The position numbers were made by a program, and so were the translations under genes. 64,000 nt of DNA from Pontederia crassipes. Its lineage: Eukaryota; Streptophyta; Magnoliopsida; Commelinales; Pontederiaceae. Where the stretch lies: assembly GCA_030549335.1 (NCBI GenBank), contig CM060197.1, forward strand, positions 22,642,501-22,706,500, read 5' to 3'. Below the pieces are notes generated by a model, which did no database searches, had not been told where the DNA came from, and worked only from the letters and a program-made list of their open reading frames with translations. Positions 23,214-35,543 of the stretch are shown here, piece by piece (within the stretch, counting starts at the first letter, position 1; each line of letters begins with the position of its first letter).

Positions 23214-26200
23214 AACTGGTATCAGAGCGAGGCTTCATCGACGATCCTCCGTCAGGCGTAAAGATGGTATCGCACAACGTCAACATCGAGAAATTCACAT
23301 GACGAAATAATTTCAGCCTCTGGCAGATCAAGATGCAAACACTTTTGAAACAACAAGGAATCTGGGCACCGCTCGCAAACGTGCCGAAGAACAAACCGAA
23401 AGAGGAAGACTCGTAGGGCAAAGAAAAGGAGTCCGACCTCACAAATTTGGTTGCATAGAAAGAGAATGCGCACTTCATGATCCTGTTATTCTGGCAGATG
23501 AGGTTATTATCGAAGTCGCTGATCAAGAAACAGTGACCGTTCTGTGATCGAAATTTGAGAGTCTCTACATGACCAAGTCTCTGACCAACAAGTTGCAGTT
23601 GAAGCAATGCTCCACATACAAGAAGGTACCCCTCTAATAGATCATCTTAATCAGATGAATAATCTGTTGATGGAATTACGAAATATAAATGTGAAGATTG
23701 AAAATGAAGATGCTACCCTACTTCTGTTGGTGTCTCTTCCTCTGTCGTACGAAAATTTTGTTTAGTTTATTATCATCAGAAGATACACTATTACTCTGGA
23801 AGAAGTAAGATCGAGTCTACATACTTGTGAACTTCGTCATAGGGCGTCTGGCAAAGCTATGGAGAATCAGGCCGCAGGGTTGGTAACAGTCGCAGAAAAG
23901 ACAAATCCTAAAAAGGATAAGTCGAAGAGGAAGATTAACATCAATCCGATGGACATCTGCAACTACTGCAAAGAACAGGATCACTGGAAGAAAGATTGCC
24001 TCAAGAAGAAGAAGAAAGACATGGTTGTTGCAGTAGCTCACCAGAATATCGAATCCGATGATGATTTAGCTCTTATGGTGTCTGATTAAAGATGCTTGAA
24101 GGAAAGTTGGGTTCTCGACTCAGGATGTTCCTATCATATGACTCCGCACAGAGAGTGGTTCTCAACTTATAAAAAGATTGATGGCAGAAACGTCATCATG
24201 GACAATGATGCAGCCTGTAAAATAATTGGAATCGGCTCAATTCAAATCAGAAGTCATGACAATCGGGTGAGGACATTGACAGATGTCCGTCATGTTCCGC
24301 AACTGAAGAAAAATCTGAAATCGTTAGGAGTTCTGGACTCCAAAGGATGTCGGATGAATGTTGCAGGAGGTGTTCTCACGGTCACCAAAGGTGATGTTGA
24401 AGTCATGACACGAATCATACAAAAGTCCTTGTACATATTATAAGGCACAATAATTTCTGGCATGGCTGCAGTAGGTAGTTCATCCTAATCAGAATCAGAA
24501 GCATCCAAGTTGTGGCACATGCGACTTGGGCATATGAGTCAGAAAAGGATGGATATCCTCAGCAAGCGCAATCTTCTATATGGTCAGAAGATATTTGAAA
24601 TTGGATTCTGCAAACACTGCATCTTTGGCAAGCAAAAATGATATCAATTCAGCAAAGCCGTGCATAAGACGAAGGCAACATTCGATTACATCTACGCTGA
24701 CTGTTGGGGCCCATCTCGTATTCCATCTCTAGAAGGTTCCAGATATTTTCTATCTGTGATAGATGATTACTCAATGATGACATGAGTATTCATGAAGAAG
24801 CACAAGAGCGAGGCATTCGAAGCTTTCAAACAGTGGAGGACTCTGGTGGAGAATCAGACATCAAGAAAGGTGAAACGTTTTCGTACAGATAACGTCTTAG
24901 AATTCTGTTCATCTGAATTCGATCAATTCTGCAAGGATGAAAACATTGCGAGACATCGTACCGTCAGAGATACACCGCAGTAGAATGGTGTAGCAGAACA
25001 CATGAATAGAACTCTTTTGGAGAGGGCACGGTGCATGCTCTCTAATTATAATATGAACAAGTCATTCTGGGCTGAGGCTGTTAGCACAGCATGCTACCTT
25101 GTCAATTGGAGTCCTGTAACCGCGATCAATATGAAGACTCCCATTGAGGTATGATCAGGAAATTCTGTTGATTATACTAATCTAAAAGTGTTTGGCTGTC
25201 CAGCATATTATCACGTCAACGAAGAAAAGCTGAAACCAAGGACCAAAGAAGGAGTCTTTGTAGGATATGGTGCATGTGTAAAAGGCTTCAGAATTTGGTC
25301 TCCCTCAGAGCACAATATTATTCACAGCAGAAACATATCTTTTGATGAGATGTCTATGCTCAAGTAGAAATCAGATGTTGTTGACTTAGCAGAGGGGGGT
25401 GCCAACAAACAGGTGGAGTTTGGATTAACTCCAATTCAGAATGAGGGAGAAGAATCTCATCAAGCTGAATAACCTGAACTTGGGGAGCAAACAGAAGAAG
25501 TAACGACAAATCTAGATGTAGGACGTGCTCGCATGCAAGTAGGTCCTCCGAAGCATTATGACTTTGAGGACATGGTTGCATATGCATTTCAAGTAACTGA
25601 AGATGTGGAGTCACCAGAGCCATCGAGTTACAAGGATGCTATCATATGTGCATTATCAAAACAGTGGATTGCAGCAATGAGTGAAGAGATGAAGTCTCTT
25701 CACAAGAATCAGACTTGAGAGTTGGTCAATTACCAAAAGGTAGAAATGCCGTTGGATGCAAGTGAATTTTCAAGAAGAAGATTGGAAGTTCAGAAGCTGA
25801 AGGCATCAGATTCAAAGCACGTCAGTTGCTAAAGACTACAGTCAGAAAGAGGGAGTAGACTACAATGAGATCTTCTCTCCAATTGTTAGGCACACTTCCA
25901 TCCAGGGGCTACTTGCCATTGTAGCACATCAGAATTTGGAGCTCGAGCAATTAAATGTGAAGACAGCTTTTTTACATGGAAAACTTGAAGAAGACATCCT
26001 CATGAGTCAGCCAGAGGATTTCTTTATCCCAGATAAAGAAGACCAAGTCTGCAGATTGAAGAAGTCATTATATATGGCTTGAAGCAATCACCGAGGCAGT
26101 GGTACAAGAGCTTCGATAGTTTTATGACCAGTAAGGGATTCAATAGGAGCCCTTATGATTGTTGCGTCTATCACAAGAAAGTGGAGGGTGATTCCACTAT

Positions 26201-26270
26201 CTATCTGCTCTTGTACGTTGATGATATGTTGATTGCTTCCAGGAACATGGAAGAAGGTGATCTGGGTACA
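22750..26270 (+). mobile_element. Ty1-copia retrotransposon, 3' truncated and decayed
   Basis: After LTR and primer-binding site come, in copia order, gag with zinc knuckle CNYCKEQDHWKKDC (about 23958-23999), protease DSG (24111), integrase (LWHMRLGH near 24513; GVAEHMNRTLLERA near 24990) and reverse transcriptase (TAFLHGKLEEDI near 25965; YVDDM at 26214-26228). Homology stops abruptly at about 26265, before RNase H, and no 3' LTR is present. Stops interrupt it, including TGA 24639-24641, TGA 24784, TAG 24981, TGA 25152 and TGA 25716. Several fit TGG or CAG/CGA codons changed by C-to-T type mutation. Confidence 0.88.
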
Positions 26271-28093
26271 TAAATATTTGCCATAATTAATGTCATTAGT
26301 TCCACTAACTATCTCAATTGGCATGTAAATTTATCTTTATATCATTAAACATATAATACTAAGCAAGGAGAGTGACATTTAGCATGCATGCATGATGTGC
26401 CATGTTACCTCTAATTAAATTGTAATTAAACTATTAATTTACATTCTCATAGGATATTTATTTATAATTACTTTTTAATAATTAATTATTAAAGTTTATT
26501 ATAAATATCGATAATTATGTTTGAATAAACAAATTAATAGATATATGTTAAAAAGACAAAATTTTAATTTATAAAGAATTTATTAAATGAAATAAGAGAG
26601 TTTGTTATGAATATTGATAATTTTAATTTTAATTATTAAAAAATTAATAGTTACAAATATATATGTAATAATCCAACCAACAAAATTTTATTAAATGATT
26701 AATAAACGGATTTAAATATTTAGTTATATGTTCATTGGGAAGTGATAAAACCATATCATATCTTTTTTATGAAGTTATTATGATGGTTCCTATTTTATTT
26801 ATTTTAATTATATAAGTAGTCATTAATAAGTTATTTTAGAAAAAAACAAACATAAATAACTTTTATGAAATTCAAACTTTTACCAAGAAGATGAATCATA
26901 TGATTTTTTTTCCATAATTTCAGAATAAGAGGGCTACATTTAATCATGATTGAATTATTTTTTATTCTAATTAATAGATACTTATTTTCTATATATGACA
27001 CATTAAAAAGATATGCTACATTATAAACAATTAAATCATAATTTATATGCTAATTAGGAATTTAATGGGATATTTAGTATCCAAAACGAAAGGAAAAAAC
27101 AATATAACTAAATATAGCAAGTTATGACAGTAGAATAAGTTATTTTGTCAATAATTTTATTATTATTTTTAGCATTGTTTTGTGCAAATTATGACTATGC
27201 TAATAGTAATAAAATCAGCCCAATCTATGATTCAGTGAGATTATGGCACAGATGAAAAAACAATTGACAAGGTAAAATAATATTGTTTATATATTTAGTC
27301 ATATAATTTTTCTAGGTTACTACATGCATTGTTTAGTTGCCTTCTGCTCGGCAGGTGGATTCAATTGCGTCAATTAGGTGATAAACTCCTTTTATGATAA
27401 TGGTTGAGAGCATTGTGTTGCTGAATAAATTATTAAAATATAACACAATGGGTATACAAGTAATCACAATTTTTCTTCTACTACATTGGCCAATTTTTTG
27501 TTCTACAAAATAGTTTATTTTAAATTATACCAGAGTTATATTCCATTTGACTTATTTTAAAAAAATTGTCATGAGCATTTAATTCCTATTCTTATTTGTA
27601 TTTAAGCATTATCATATTCATATATAATATTTTTGTATGATTACATTTCTTCTTAAAATATTATTAGTGTACAAAAGCAAACTTTTTAGTAGTATGTTAT
27701 CTATTTCTATAATGATAGCCTCACTATGAGCTATTTTATTATATTCTTATTTTTTTGGAATATTTTTTATACAATTAATTTTTGGATCAGTGTTCACTAC
27801 ATGATTTATATTTTCTTATGACCATGTACTTATAGATTGGAAAATAAAATTTTTATTAATTTTTTATTTATCAAGATTTAATGTCTAATAAATACAAAGA
27901 ATTTATTTATTTTATCATGATTGCTTAACCGTGACTTTTGTTTTATAAAAATACAATTCATCTAGTTTTGCATTATCTACACATCAGTCGAACCATCACA
28001 CTAGTTCTTCTTAAAAAGAACAAAGAATAAAATAAATTAATTATTCTTTGCTACCAGAACAATATATCGAAAGATTTAATTATTAATAAAATG
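26271..28093. other. AT-rich intergenic, no gene seen
   Basis: About 1.8 kb of very AT-rich sequence without long open frames, splice-supported exons or terminal repeats. GAGAGTGACATTTAGCATGC near 26368 recalls Helitron 5' regions, but there is no supporting 3' end. Confidence 0.5.
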
Positions 28094-28162
28094 AAATGAC
28101 GTCGTATGATTCATGTAGCCGACCCCATCTAGTGAGATAAGACTTTGTTGATGTTGTTGTTG
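28094..28162 (+). mobile_element. Au-SINE/RTE tail, plus orientation
   Basis: GACGTCGTATGATTCATGTA followed by GCCGACCCCATCTAGTGAGA and an irregular (TTG)n tail is the shared 3' end, here on the + strand and more mutated than the intron copies. No target duplication was found. Confidence 0.7.
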
Positions 28163-28969
28163 CTAACAATGACGAGAGCAGCGGGATCAATTGGACGATG
28201 GGATCGGCATGCAAGAGGATCAGGCGGGTCGACAAGAGGGGGCAGCGAGAGCGATGAGGTTGCAGGGACGGTAAGATCGCGAGATTATTTACTATTTGAC
28301 TAGAAGAAAGAGGATGGAAACGCATTTATACGTGGATAGATTGGTGACCGTTGATCTAAGCATGACGGTATGGATTGAGCCGTTTCATCGTGAAACACTT
28401 TTTGAGTATTTCATTTTCATTTTATCATATATATATAAGATTATTTATATTAGATAATATTAATAAATATATTAAAAAATTTAAATTATGGTACAAAAAA
28501 ATTCTAAATTAGTATATTTTTAAATTTTAGTGACGAAATTTCATTTATCAATTATTAGACAAGATAAGAAGAAAAATATATCAAATAAGGTGCATCTCAA
28601 ATTTTCTTTCCTTGCAAAATGTACTTTTTTGCCAGTTGCCACTCATAAATTTTCGATTAGGACGCATGCGATCGGAGAGGTTGAAGGGTAGTTGACGACC
28701 TTATGCGTGGCTGAGGTTGAGACTTGAGACTTGAGACTTGAGACTATTATTTATCATGAAGTAGCACGTGGACTTCTCCATATTTTGCATGCATGTATTC
28801 TTTTATTATACGAATAATATATAATTCACGTTAAGACGAACTTTTACGCCGTGGCTCTCTCTTACATTAATTGTTGGACCTCAAACCAGGTGTCAAGTTT
28901 ATGCCTATGTTAGTTGGATCCTCTAGAAGGAATAACAAGAAGAAGAACAAAGAAAGAAGAAAGAAGAAA
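28163..28969. other. Intergenic; short 9-bp tandem repeat
   Basis: A moderately GC-rich stretch (28165-28390) without recognised coding content. GAGACTTGA is repeated about 3.5 times at 28714-28745. The remainder is AT-rich. Confidence 0.45.
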
Positions 28970-29075
28970 GAAGAAGAAGAAGAAGAAGAAGAAGAAGAAG
29001 AAGAAGAAGAAGAAGAAGAAGAAGAAGAAGAAGAAGAAGAAGAAGAAGAAGAAGAAGAAGAAGAAGAAGAAGAAG
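28970..29075. repeat. (AAG)n microsatellite, about 35 units
   Basis: A long, nearly uninterrupted AAG/GAA tract preceded by imperfect AAGAAAG units from about 28937. Open frames through it (poly-Glu, poly-Lys, poly-Ser, poly-Phe) are artefacts. GAA tracts of this size are expected to be length-polymorphic. Confidence 0.97.
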
Positions 29076-29717
29076 GGTAGTTGCATGCATGCATTATAAC
29101 TCGATTCAATTGCCCGCTCACAGATCACATTCGATATATCATTCTGTACGTATATTAAATGATTACTGATCAATGATCGTTAGGTGGAATCTATCTAGCT
29201 GCATGCATGTCCATATATTAAATTGTTGGTTGTGTGCTTTTACGTTAATATGTACATATATATATGTATATTGTATGGAACTTTAAAATACATATTTTCC
29301 ATATTATAAAAAAAAAGGAGATTATCGTCAACTTTTGGAGCAAGAAAGTAGATCACCTGTGGACCTGTTAGTCCACAAATGTGACCTGTACCTTTTTCTC
29401 CATTATCTACATGATACATATCTACATGAAATAATGAGTCCAAATGAGATCTTGTTCATGATTTTCTCCGTTGATTGGGGTCCCCTTCTAATGCATCTAC
29501 ATATTTTTTTTTTTCATTTTTGTACATTTGTGGCGGGACTCGCCGGGGCCTGGGCTGCAGTGTACAAAATTAAATATTGCTTCAAAATGGCACCAGTGCT
29601 ACTTACCTGAAATGGTACTAATTAAGTACTAATTCTTATCTTAGCGTTTTAAAATTTGCACTTGGATTATTTTGCATTATTTTGGTTTCCTTAACATTAC
29701 GTACTTCTATTTGTAAT
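29076..29717. other. Intergenic, nothing recognised
   Basis: AT-rich sequence with several ATGCATGC words around 29085-29210. No supported gene, terminal repeat or promoter. Confidence 0.45.
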
Positions 29718-30570
29718 AAATATATTGGAAGAAAACAAGGATTTATAGAATAATACAAATGCAACAAAGGTGCATATATTTTATCTTCTCTTCTACAGTG
29801 AAATTAGTTATTTTAGAATGCAAAATAACCTAAAATATACAAGCTAATGGAGATGCAACGTGCCATTATTCATCAAGTGCTCATTTGAATTATTTGATGA
29901 TGTCATTATCACATATATATATATATCTACCAATTGGTCAAATTTCAATTCAACGAGTAAGTCACATGTATGAAGTTGATGTAAAAAAAATTATATATGT
30001 CGGTTTATTATGATAAGATATGAACATTAATGAGATATGTTCATTTAAATTATTTTGTGATGCCACCATATGAAATTATTGACTTTTTAAATTGAGATTC
30101 ATTGTCAAATTTTAATTCAATGACTTTTTAAATCTTGATTTTTGATAATTCTTTTTAACATAATACACAAACCTTATAGTTAATTTTTCCCATATCTGAT
30201 GTAAACTTTCTTTTTTGTCTAAAGAGTTATTATAAATCAATTAAAGATGTTATAATTCCGTTGTAAACAAAAATAATGGCACACAAATTTTAGGAAACAT
30301 ATTAACGTATCATTGACTTTTGATAGCATATTAACGAAACAAAAAATACCGATGTGTAATTTAAAAAAAAAGAAACATTATGGTTTATGACATTAAATTC
30401 ATTTACGTAAAATGTTACGTCAATGTTCAAACAAAGATCAAATCTGTAAATAATTTAAAATATTGAAACCGAAACTTTCGTCCACATTTCACTATATTGA
30501 TTAACTTTGTCTTCTTTACATAAAAGATTAGATTAATATTATCCATTCAAAATTTCATGTGTAACATCAT
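29718..30570. repeat. Upstream duplication, copy A
   Basis: Collinear with copy B at 31461-32258. Shared blocks in order include ACAAATGCAACAAAGG, GCTAATGGAGATGCAACGT, AAGTGCTCATTTGAATTATT, GTTCAAACAAAGATCAAA and TTAACTTTGTCTTCTTTACA. The copies differ by many substitutions and indels, so the event is old. The 0.9 kb between them (30571-31460) is AT-rich with no gene seen. Confidence 0.85.
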
Positions 30571-31460
30571 TAGTTTAATCATCCTTTTCATACTGACGTC
30601 TTCCTCACGTCAATTTTAAAAAAAAATAACTTAAAAAGTTATTATGTCACTAAGAATAGCCAAAACTTAAAATTACAAAATATACCTTTGATAAGCTAAT
30701 TATAAAACAATAGTAGTTTATTATATAAAAACAAAACATTACTACAACTTGTGTAACACGGTTCCTTTTTTTTTTTGTAACTATAGTAATCAATATGAAC
30801 TAGTTTAGCTAAAGAACCGGATGTCCATTTCCATCATAGTCTACATTGAGACCTTGTAAGGTCTTTATCCCCCACAAATATTGATTTTGTTTGAACACAA
30901 AAAAATACTCACTATAAGATTTAATTTGTCACGTATAATAATATGTATTATCAGAATAATTCTAGAAATTTGAGTAGACAAAAGTTATATATATATAATA
31001 TTATATTATGATAGGATTGGGATCAGTTATTATTAGAGAACCAAGACAAAATGAAACAATTCTTGATAATGACGTGACATCCCTATATATAAGGAAGAGT
31101 AATTTTAAAATATATATACTGAATACATTTTATATAAACTTAAGGATGTCTCTATTGTCACTCCTAAAATTAATATTTTCATTTCAAATATTTATTTTGA
31201 ACAACTTTATCCTTTTTTTTACTTTTTCTTTATCTACAAATCATCCCATCGAAAAAAATATAAATTGAATTAAAAATTGAAAAAGTGTTTTTGCACTATA
31301 AGTTTCAATAATAAAAGTTTTGGCATGCTTCATTTATTCTAAAAAATTAATCACGATTGGTTAAACGTGAAAAATGAAGAAGAGAAAAAAAGAGATAGCA
31401 TTAAAATAATTTAAGTGACATAGAAGGAAAAAAAGGAAAAATATGATGAAAAGTTTATAA

Positions 31461-32258
31461 AATATTTATTGGAAGGATAACAGAATAGAGTAATACAAAT
31501 GCAACAAAGGCACATATATTTTATCTTCTCTTGCGAATAACCTAAAATATATAAGCTAATGGAGATGCAACGTCGTGCCATTATTCGTCAAGTGCTCATT
31601 TGAATTATTTGATAATGTCATTTATCACATCAACCAATTTCAGATAAAGAGCCATGGTAATACGGAGTATTACAAATCGATTTGAATAAGAATTAAAACT
31701 TTCGTCATTTAATAATCGATTTGATAATGTCATTTAATATTTTTTAACATAATACATAAACCATATAGTTAAAACTTTTGTTTATAATTTTTTCCATATC
31801 TAATGTAAACTTTCGTTTTGTCTAAAGAATTATTATAAATCAGTTAAGAGTGCAACATAATTCCGTAGGAAACAAAATAATGGACAAAATTTTTAGGAAA
31901 GGAGTAAATACAAAATTTCTCAGATATAACCTAACTTGTCATTGATTAAAGAGACATGTTAACCGAAACAAAATCATATTAAGAGAACATATTAACTGTA
32001 ACTTCCAAAAAAAAAAGAAAGAAAAGAAACATAATGGTTGATGACGTTACATTCACTTATGTAAATGTTGAGTCAATTAATGTTCAAACAAAGATCAAAG
32101 CTGTAAATAATTTAAAAGTTTAGTGCATTTTTAGATAAAAGAAAGTTGAGACTAGACCATCAACAAATATTGAATCGCTATATTTTTATTAACTTTGTCT
32201 TCTTTACATACAAGCTTAAATTAATTTTATGCTTTCAAAATATCAAATGTAACAACAT
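31461..32258. repeat. Upstream duplication, copy B
   Basis: Second copy of the block at 29718-30570, ending about 285 bp before the P450 start codon, so it may overlap the distal promoter. The offset between the copies is 1.7 kb. Confidence 0.85.
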
Positions 32259-32543
32259 ATATAATAAAATGTATTTTAGATAAATTTGTGGTAATTAGAG
32301 GATGCTCTTTCTACTCTTGTGAACTGATCAGTGTGAAATGGTACAGGCGGCACCGTGGTAGGCTGGTGATGAAACATAGAAGTGCAAGCTCGTTATAAAA
32401 TGCCTCCTACCTCCTTACATCATCTCCATCTATCAAATCCCTGCACACACACACACACACACTCTCTCTCTCTCTCATCATAAGGACGTATAAAATACTA
32501 CAGGGGAAGGGAAGCACACCTCAGCAGTTCCTACACAGGCGCC
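32259..32543 (+). promoter_or_regulatory. Core promoter and 5' UTR of the P450 gene
   Basis: TATA box TTATAAAA at 32393-32400. Thirty-odd bases upstream GGTAGGCTGGT (32357-32367) reads in reverse as ACCAGCCTACC, similar to AC-rich sites bound by R2R3-MYB regulators of flavonoid genes. The leader contains a CA/CT microsatellite (32444-32476). The start context GCGCCATGG is strong. MYB control is inferred from the motif and from knowledge of the pathway. Confidence 0.6.
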
Positions 32544-34598
32544 ATGGACTCCCTCCTCCTCGTCCTCGTCTCCACCGTCCTCTTCTGCTTCCTCCTCTAC
32601 CACCTCCTGCTCAAGCCCAAGAGCCACGGCCGCCTGCCGCTTCCCCCGAGGCCCCTCGGCTGGCCGATCCTGGGCAACATCCCGCAGCTCGGCGCCAAGC
32701 CCCACCACACCATGCACGCGCTCTCCAAGTCCTACGGTCCCCTCTTCGCCCTCCGCTTCGGCTGCGTCGACGTCTTCGTCGCGTCCTCCGCCGCCGTGGC
32801 CGCCGAGTTCCTCCGCACCCACGACGCCTTCTTCAGCGACCGCCCGCCCAACGCCGGCGCCGAGCACGTGGCCTACAACTACCAGGACCTCGTCTTCGCC
32901 CCCTACGGGCCCCGGTGGCGCCTGCTGCGCAAGCTCTGCAACGTGCACCTCTTCGGCGGCAAAGCGCTTGAGGGCCTGCGGCGGGTGCGGGAGGGCGAGG
33001 TCGCGGCCCTGGCCGGCGAGCTGGCCTCGCGGGGCCGGTACGGCGACCCCGTGAACCTCGGGCGGGAGGTGAACGTGTGCGCAACGAACGCTCTCTCGCG
33101 GGCTGCCGTCGGGCGGAGGGTGTTCGACGCCGACGGCGGCGCCGCCTCCGGGGAGTTCAAGGACATGGTGGTGGAGCTCATGAGGCTGGCCGGGGTGTTC
33201 AACGTCGGAGACTTCGTCCCGTGGCTCAAGTGGCTGGACCCCCAGGGCGTGGTGGCGCGCATGAAGGCGTTACACCGCCGGTACGACGAGTTCTTCGACG
33301 GGCTCTTGGCGGAGCAACGGCGGGCGGCGGAGACGGGTCGACAGGAGGAAGGGGAAGGAAGGGATATCTTGAGCGTGCTGATTGCGCTAAAGGAGACACC
33401 GGAGGAGGACGGTGGCAACCTCTCCGACGTGGAGATCAAAGCACTGTTACTGGTGAGCTCGATTTATTACTGTTTAGTTTCTTTTTTGGTTAACAGCTCT
33501 TAATTTTGGTAAATAACTACAAATCGAAAGAAATGCATTATTTTTTGCGGTGTCTAATAATATATTAATCGTTAAAATACCTTTCAACATTTCACTTTAT
33601 CACAGTTAATTTAATAAAGGCAAAGAAAAATATAGACCTACTTGACATCATCATATTTAAATAATATGGATGCACGTGTTCAGCATGCGACAATTAAATA
33701 GTATATATATATAGTATGGAATTAGACCCCATTGTGGCCATTAATATTAATTATCATAGTTGGCTTCATAAGCTCTACTCTCGGAAAAATACAAAACAAG
33801 AAAAAAAGTACGAGTTAATTCTGCAGTGAAGGTGAATAAAGTGTACCACATCTTATCTCAATTATTTAAATTCGTTTTTATCTTATAGAATGTAAAAGAT
33901 GATGATTTTGTGGATTTATGTTTATATATCTTGGAATTTAAAGAGTCCCTTCGTTGTAGAATTTGTTCACAGCAGGAACGGATACGACCGCGAGCACGGT
34001 GGAATGGGCCATGGCGGAGCTCGTACGCAACCCCGACATCCTGAAGCGCGCGCAGGACGAGCTCGACGCGGTGGTCGGCCGGGACCGTCTGGTGTCGGAG
34101 TCCGACCTCGGCGGCCTACCCGTCCTGCAGGCCATCGTCAAGGAGACGTTCCGGCTGCACCCGTCCACGCCGCTCTCCCTCCCCCGGATGGCGTCGGAGG
34201 ACCAGGAGGTGTGCGGCTACCACGTCCCCCGGGGCGCCACGCTCCTCGTCAACGTCTGGGCCATCGCACGCGACCCGGCGACGTGGCCCGACCCCCTCAG
34301 CTTCGACCCCGACCGCTTCCTCCCCGGCGGCTCGCACCATGACGTCGACATCAAGGGGAACGACTTCCAGGTCATCCCGTTCGGCGCCGGCCGGAGGATC
34401 TGCGCCGGGATGAGCCTGGGCCTGCGGATGGTGCAGCTTCTCACAGCCACCCTCGCCCACGCGTTCGATTGGGAGCTGCCGGAGGGCCAGCTGCCGGAGA
34501 AGATCGACATGGAGGAGGCCTACGGCCTCACCCTGCAACGGGCCGTGCCGTTGATGGTGCGCCCCGTCCCCAGGCTCGCACCGGCAGCTTACCAGTAG
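32544..34598 (+). CDS. F3'H: Flavonoid 3'-hydroxylase (CYP75B-like P450)
   Basis: Exons 32544-33452 and 33960-34598 (phase-0 GT-AG intron of 507 bp) encode 515 aa, the usual length. Visible features: N-terminal membrane anchor (about residues 3-24), Pro-rich hinge LPPRPLGWPILGN, I-helix AGTDTT (308-313), ETFR (365-368), and heme loop FGAGRRICAG (444-453) with Cys451. VDIKGNDF (432-439) and EEAYGLTLQRA near the end are typical of CYP75B rather than CYP75A (F3'5'H). The family hydroxylates the B-ring 3' position of naringenin, dihydrokaempferol and kaempferol at the ER with NADPH-P450 reductase, feeding cyanidin, quercetin and catechin-type products. All key residues are present. Third positions are very GC-rich, unlike the flanks. 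Another CYP75-like activity cannot be excluded. Confidence 0.93.
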
Positions 34599-34939
34599 GT
34601 TGCTTGTACTTCAGTAGCGGGCACTGTTACCTCCTTCCTTTTTAGCTTTCCGGCGTTTAGCCCGGACGCACTTCGGGGGTGCCCTCCAATAAAATAATGT
34701 GGCTTCCGCTGCCTGCTTGTAATATTTTCTTTCGTGTGTTTAATTAATAAACTGGTGCATGCAATAATTATATATAATTAATAAAATTGAGTTAGCCTAA
34801 GTTTTTAATTAATAAGTCCAAGTTTTGAATTTTTTTTTTCAGTTGCCACGCAATCCGAAAAGCGAAACTTGTTCAACCCAATTGACACTAAGAGATTAAA
34901 GTTCTTATAATCGTGAGTAAGTGCACATGGATGTGCGTG
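34599..34939 (+). terminator. 3' UTR and downstream flank of the P450 gene
   Basis: CAATAAAATAATG (AATAAA at about 34690) lies roughly 90 bp past the stop and is the likely polyadenylation signal. A T-rich stretch follows. The chromovirus begins at 34940. Confidence 0.55.
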
Positions 34940-35482
34940 TGTCCCGGGGGCTTCTTCCCGGGGCACGTCGAGTTATCTTATCATGTATTTTCCCTTTTCA
35001 ACTCACTTTTGTACTTAGTTTATTTTCTAAGTGTGATGGTGGCAGTTTTGTAATTTGCACTCCAGAAAAGTGCACCCCCGGAGATGGTCCTCCACATCAC
35101 ACGTCGCAATTCTACCACCCGAAACGGTGGTATAGTAGGGGAGACCCGCTAGTCCTCCCCCGAAGCGTTGTAATCATTCCTATTTACTCAACAAAGATTT
35201 CAAGCTTCCCTAAATCTAGCATCGTGCCTCAAGCGTGGGGTGGCAACCCACAAAAGAGCGTCCCAAAGCGTCCCAAGCGATCGAGCGTTACGTCGAGGTG
35301 CCCGTTTGTTCACAAACGCCTCCACCGAAGAAGTGTCCGCTCGGGACCGTGCGTCCCAAAAGTTGTGGCATACGAAAAGTGGCATAAGCAAGCTTCCGCA
35401 AAGCGCTCAAAAGAGCTTGCCTAGACGTTGGGCACGTCTAGGCGCCGCACGGGTCGGTCGAGCGAAAAACGACCCCGTGACA
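34940..35482 (+). repeat. 5' LTR of the chromovirus, 543 bp
   Basis: Starts TGTCCCGG and ends CCGTGACA. The primer-binding site TGGTATCAGAGC (tRNA-Met) follows at 35486-35497. It differs from the 3' LTR at 34956, 35334, 35396 and 35444 only, all transitions. Confidence 0.95.
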
Positions 35483-35543
35483 AGTTGGTATCAGAGCAGC
35501 GTTTCTGGGACCGCTCAAGTTGGCGTTCGGCGATCAAGGTGAA

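Noticed and set aside
21193-28020. Helitron-like starts (TCTATATATTAAA at 21193, similar words near 26360)
   Set aside because: No hairpin plus CTRR end was found at a sensible distance, and no RepHel protein. AT-rich chance matches are likely.
20850-28390. Possible long inverted pair between about 20860-20930 and 28340-28400
   Set aside because: Only a few short words match and the spacing is very large; not better than chance by eye.
28871-29173. Open frames with poly-Glu, poly-Lys, poly-Ser or poly-Phe
   Set aside because: They are translations of the (AAG)n microsatellite in different frames, with no other coding support.
32478-33493. Long antisense and alternate-frame open frames over the P450 exons
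   Set aside because: GC-rich third positions remove stop codons in other frames. The P450 frame has every family motif.
34921-35424. 167-codon open frame starting before the 5' LTR (and its 161-codon twin at 40113)
   Set aside because: Both are the same LTR sequence read through, with no coding homology and a non-genic context.
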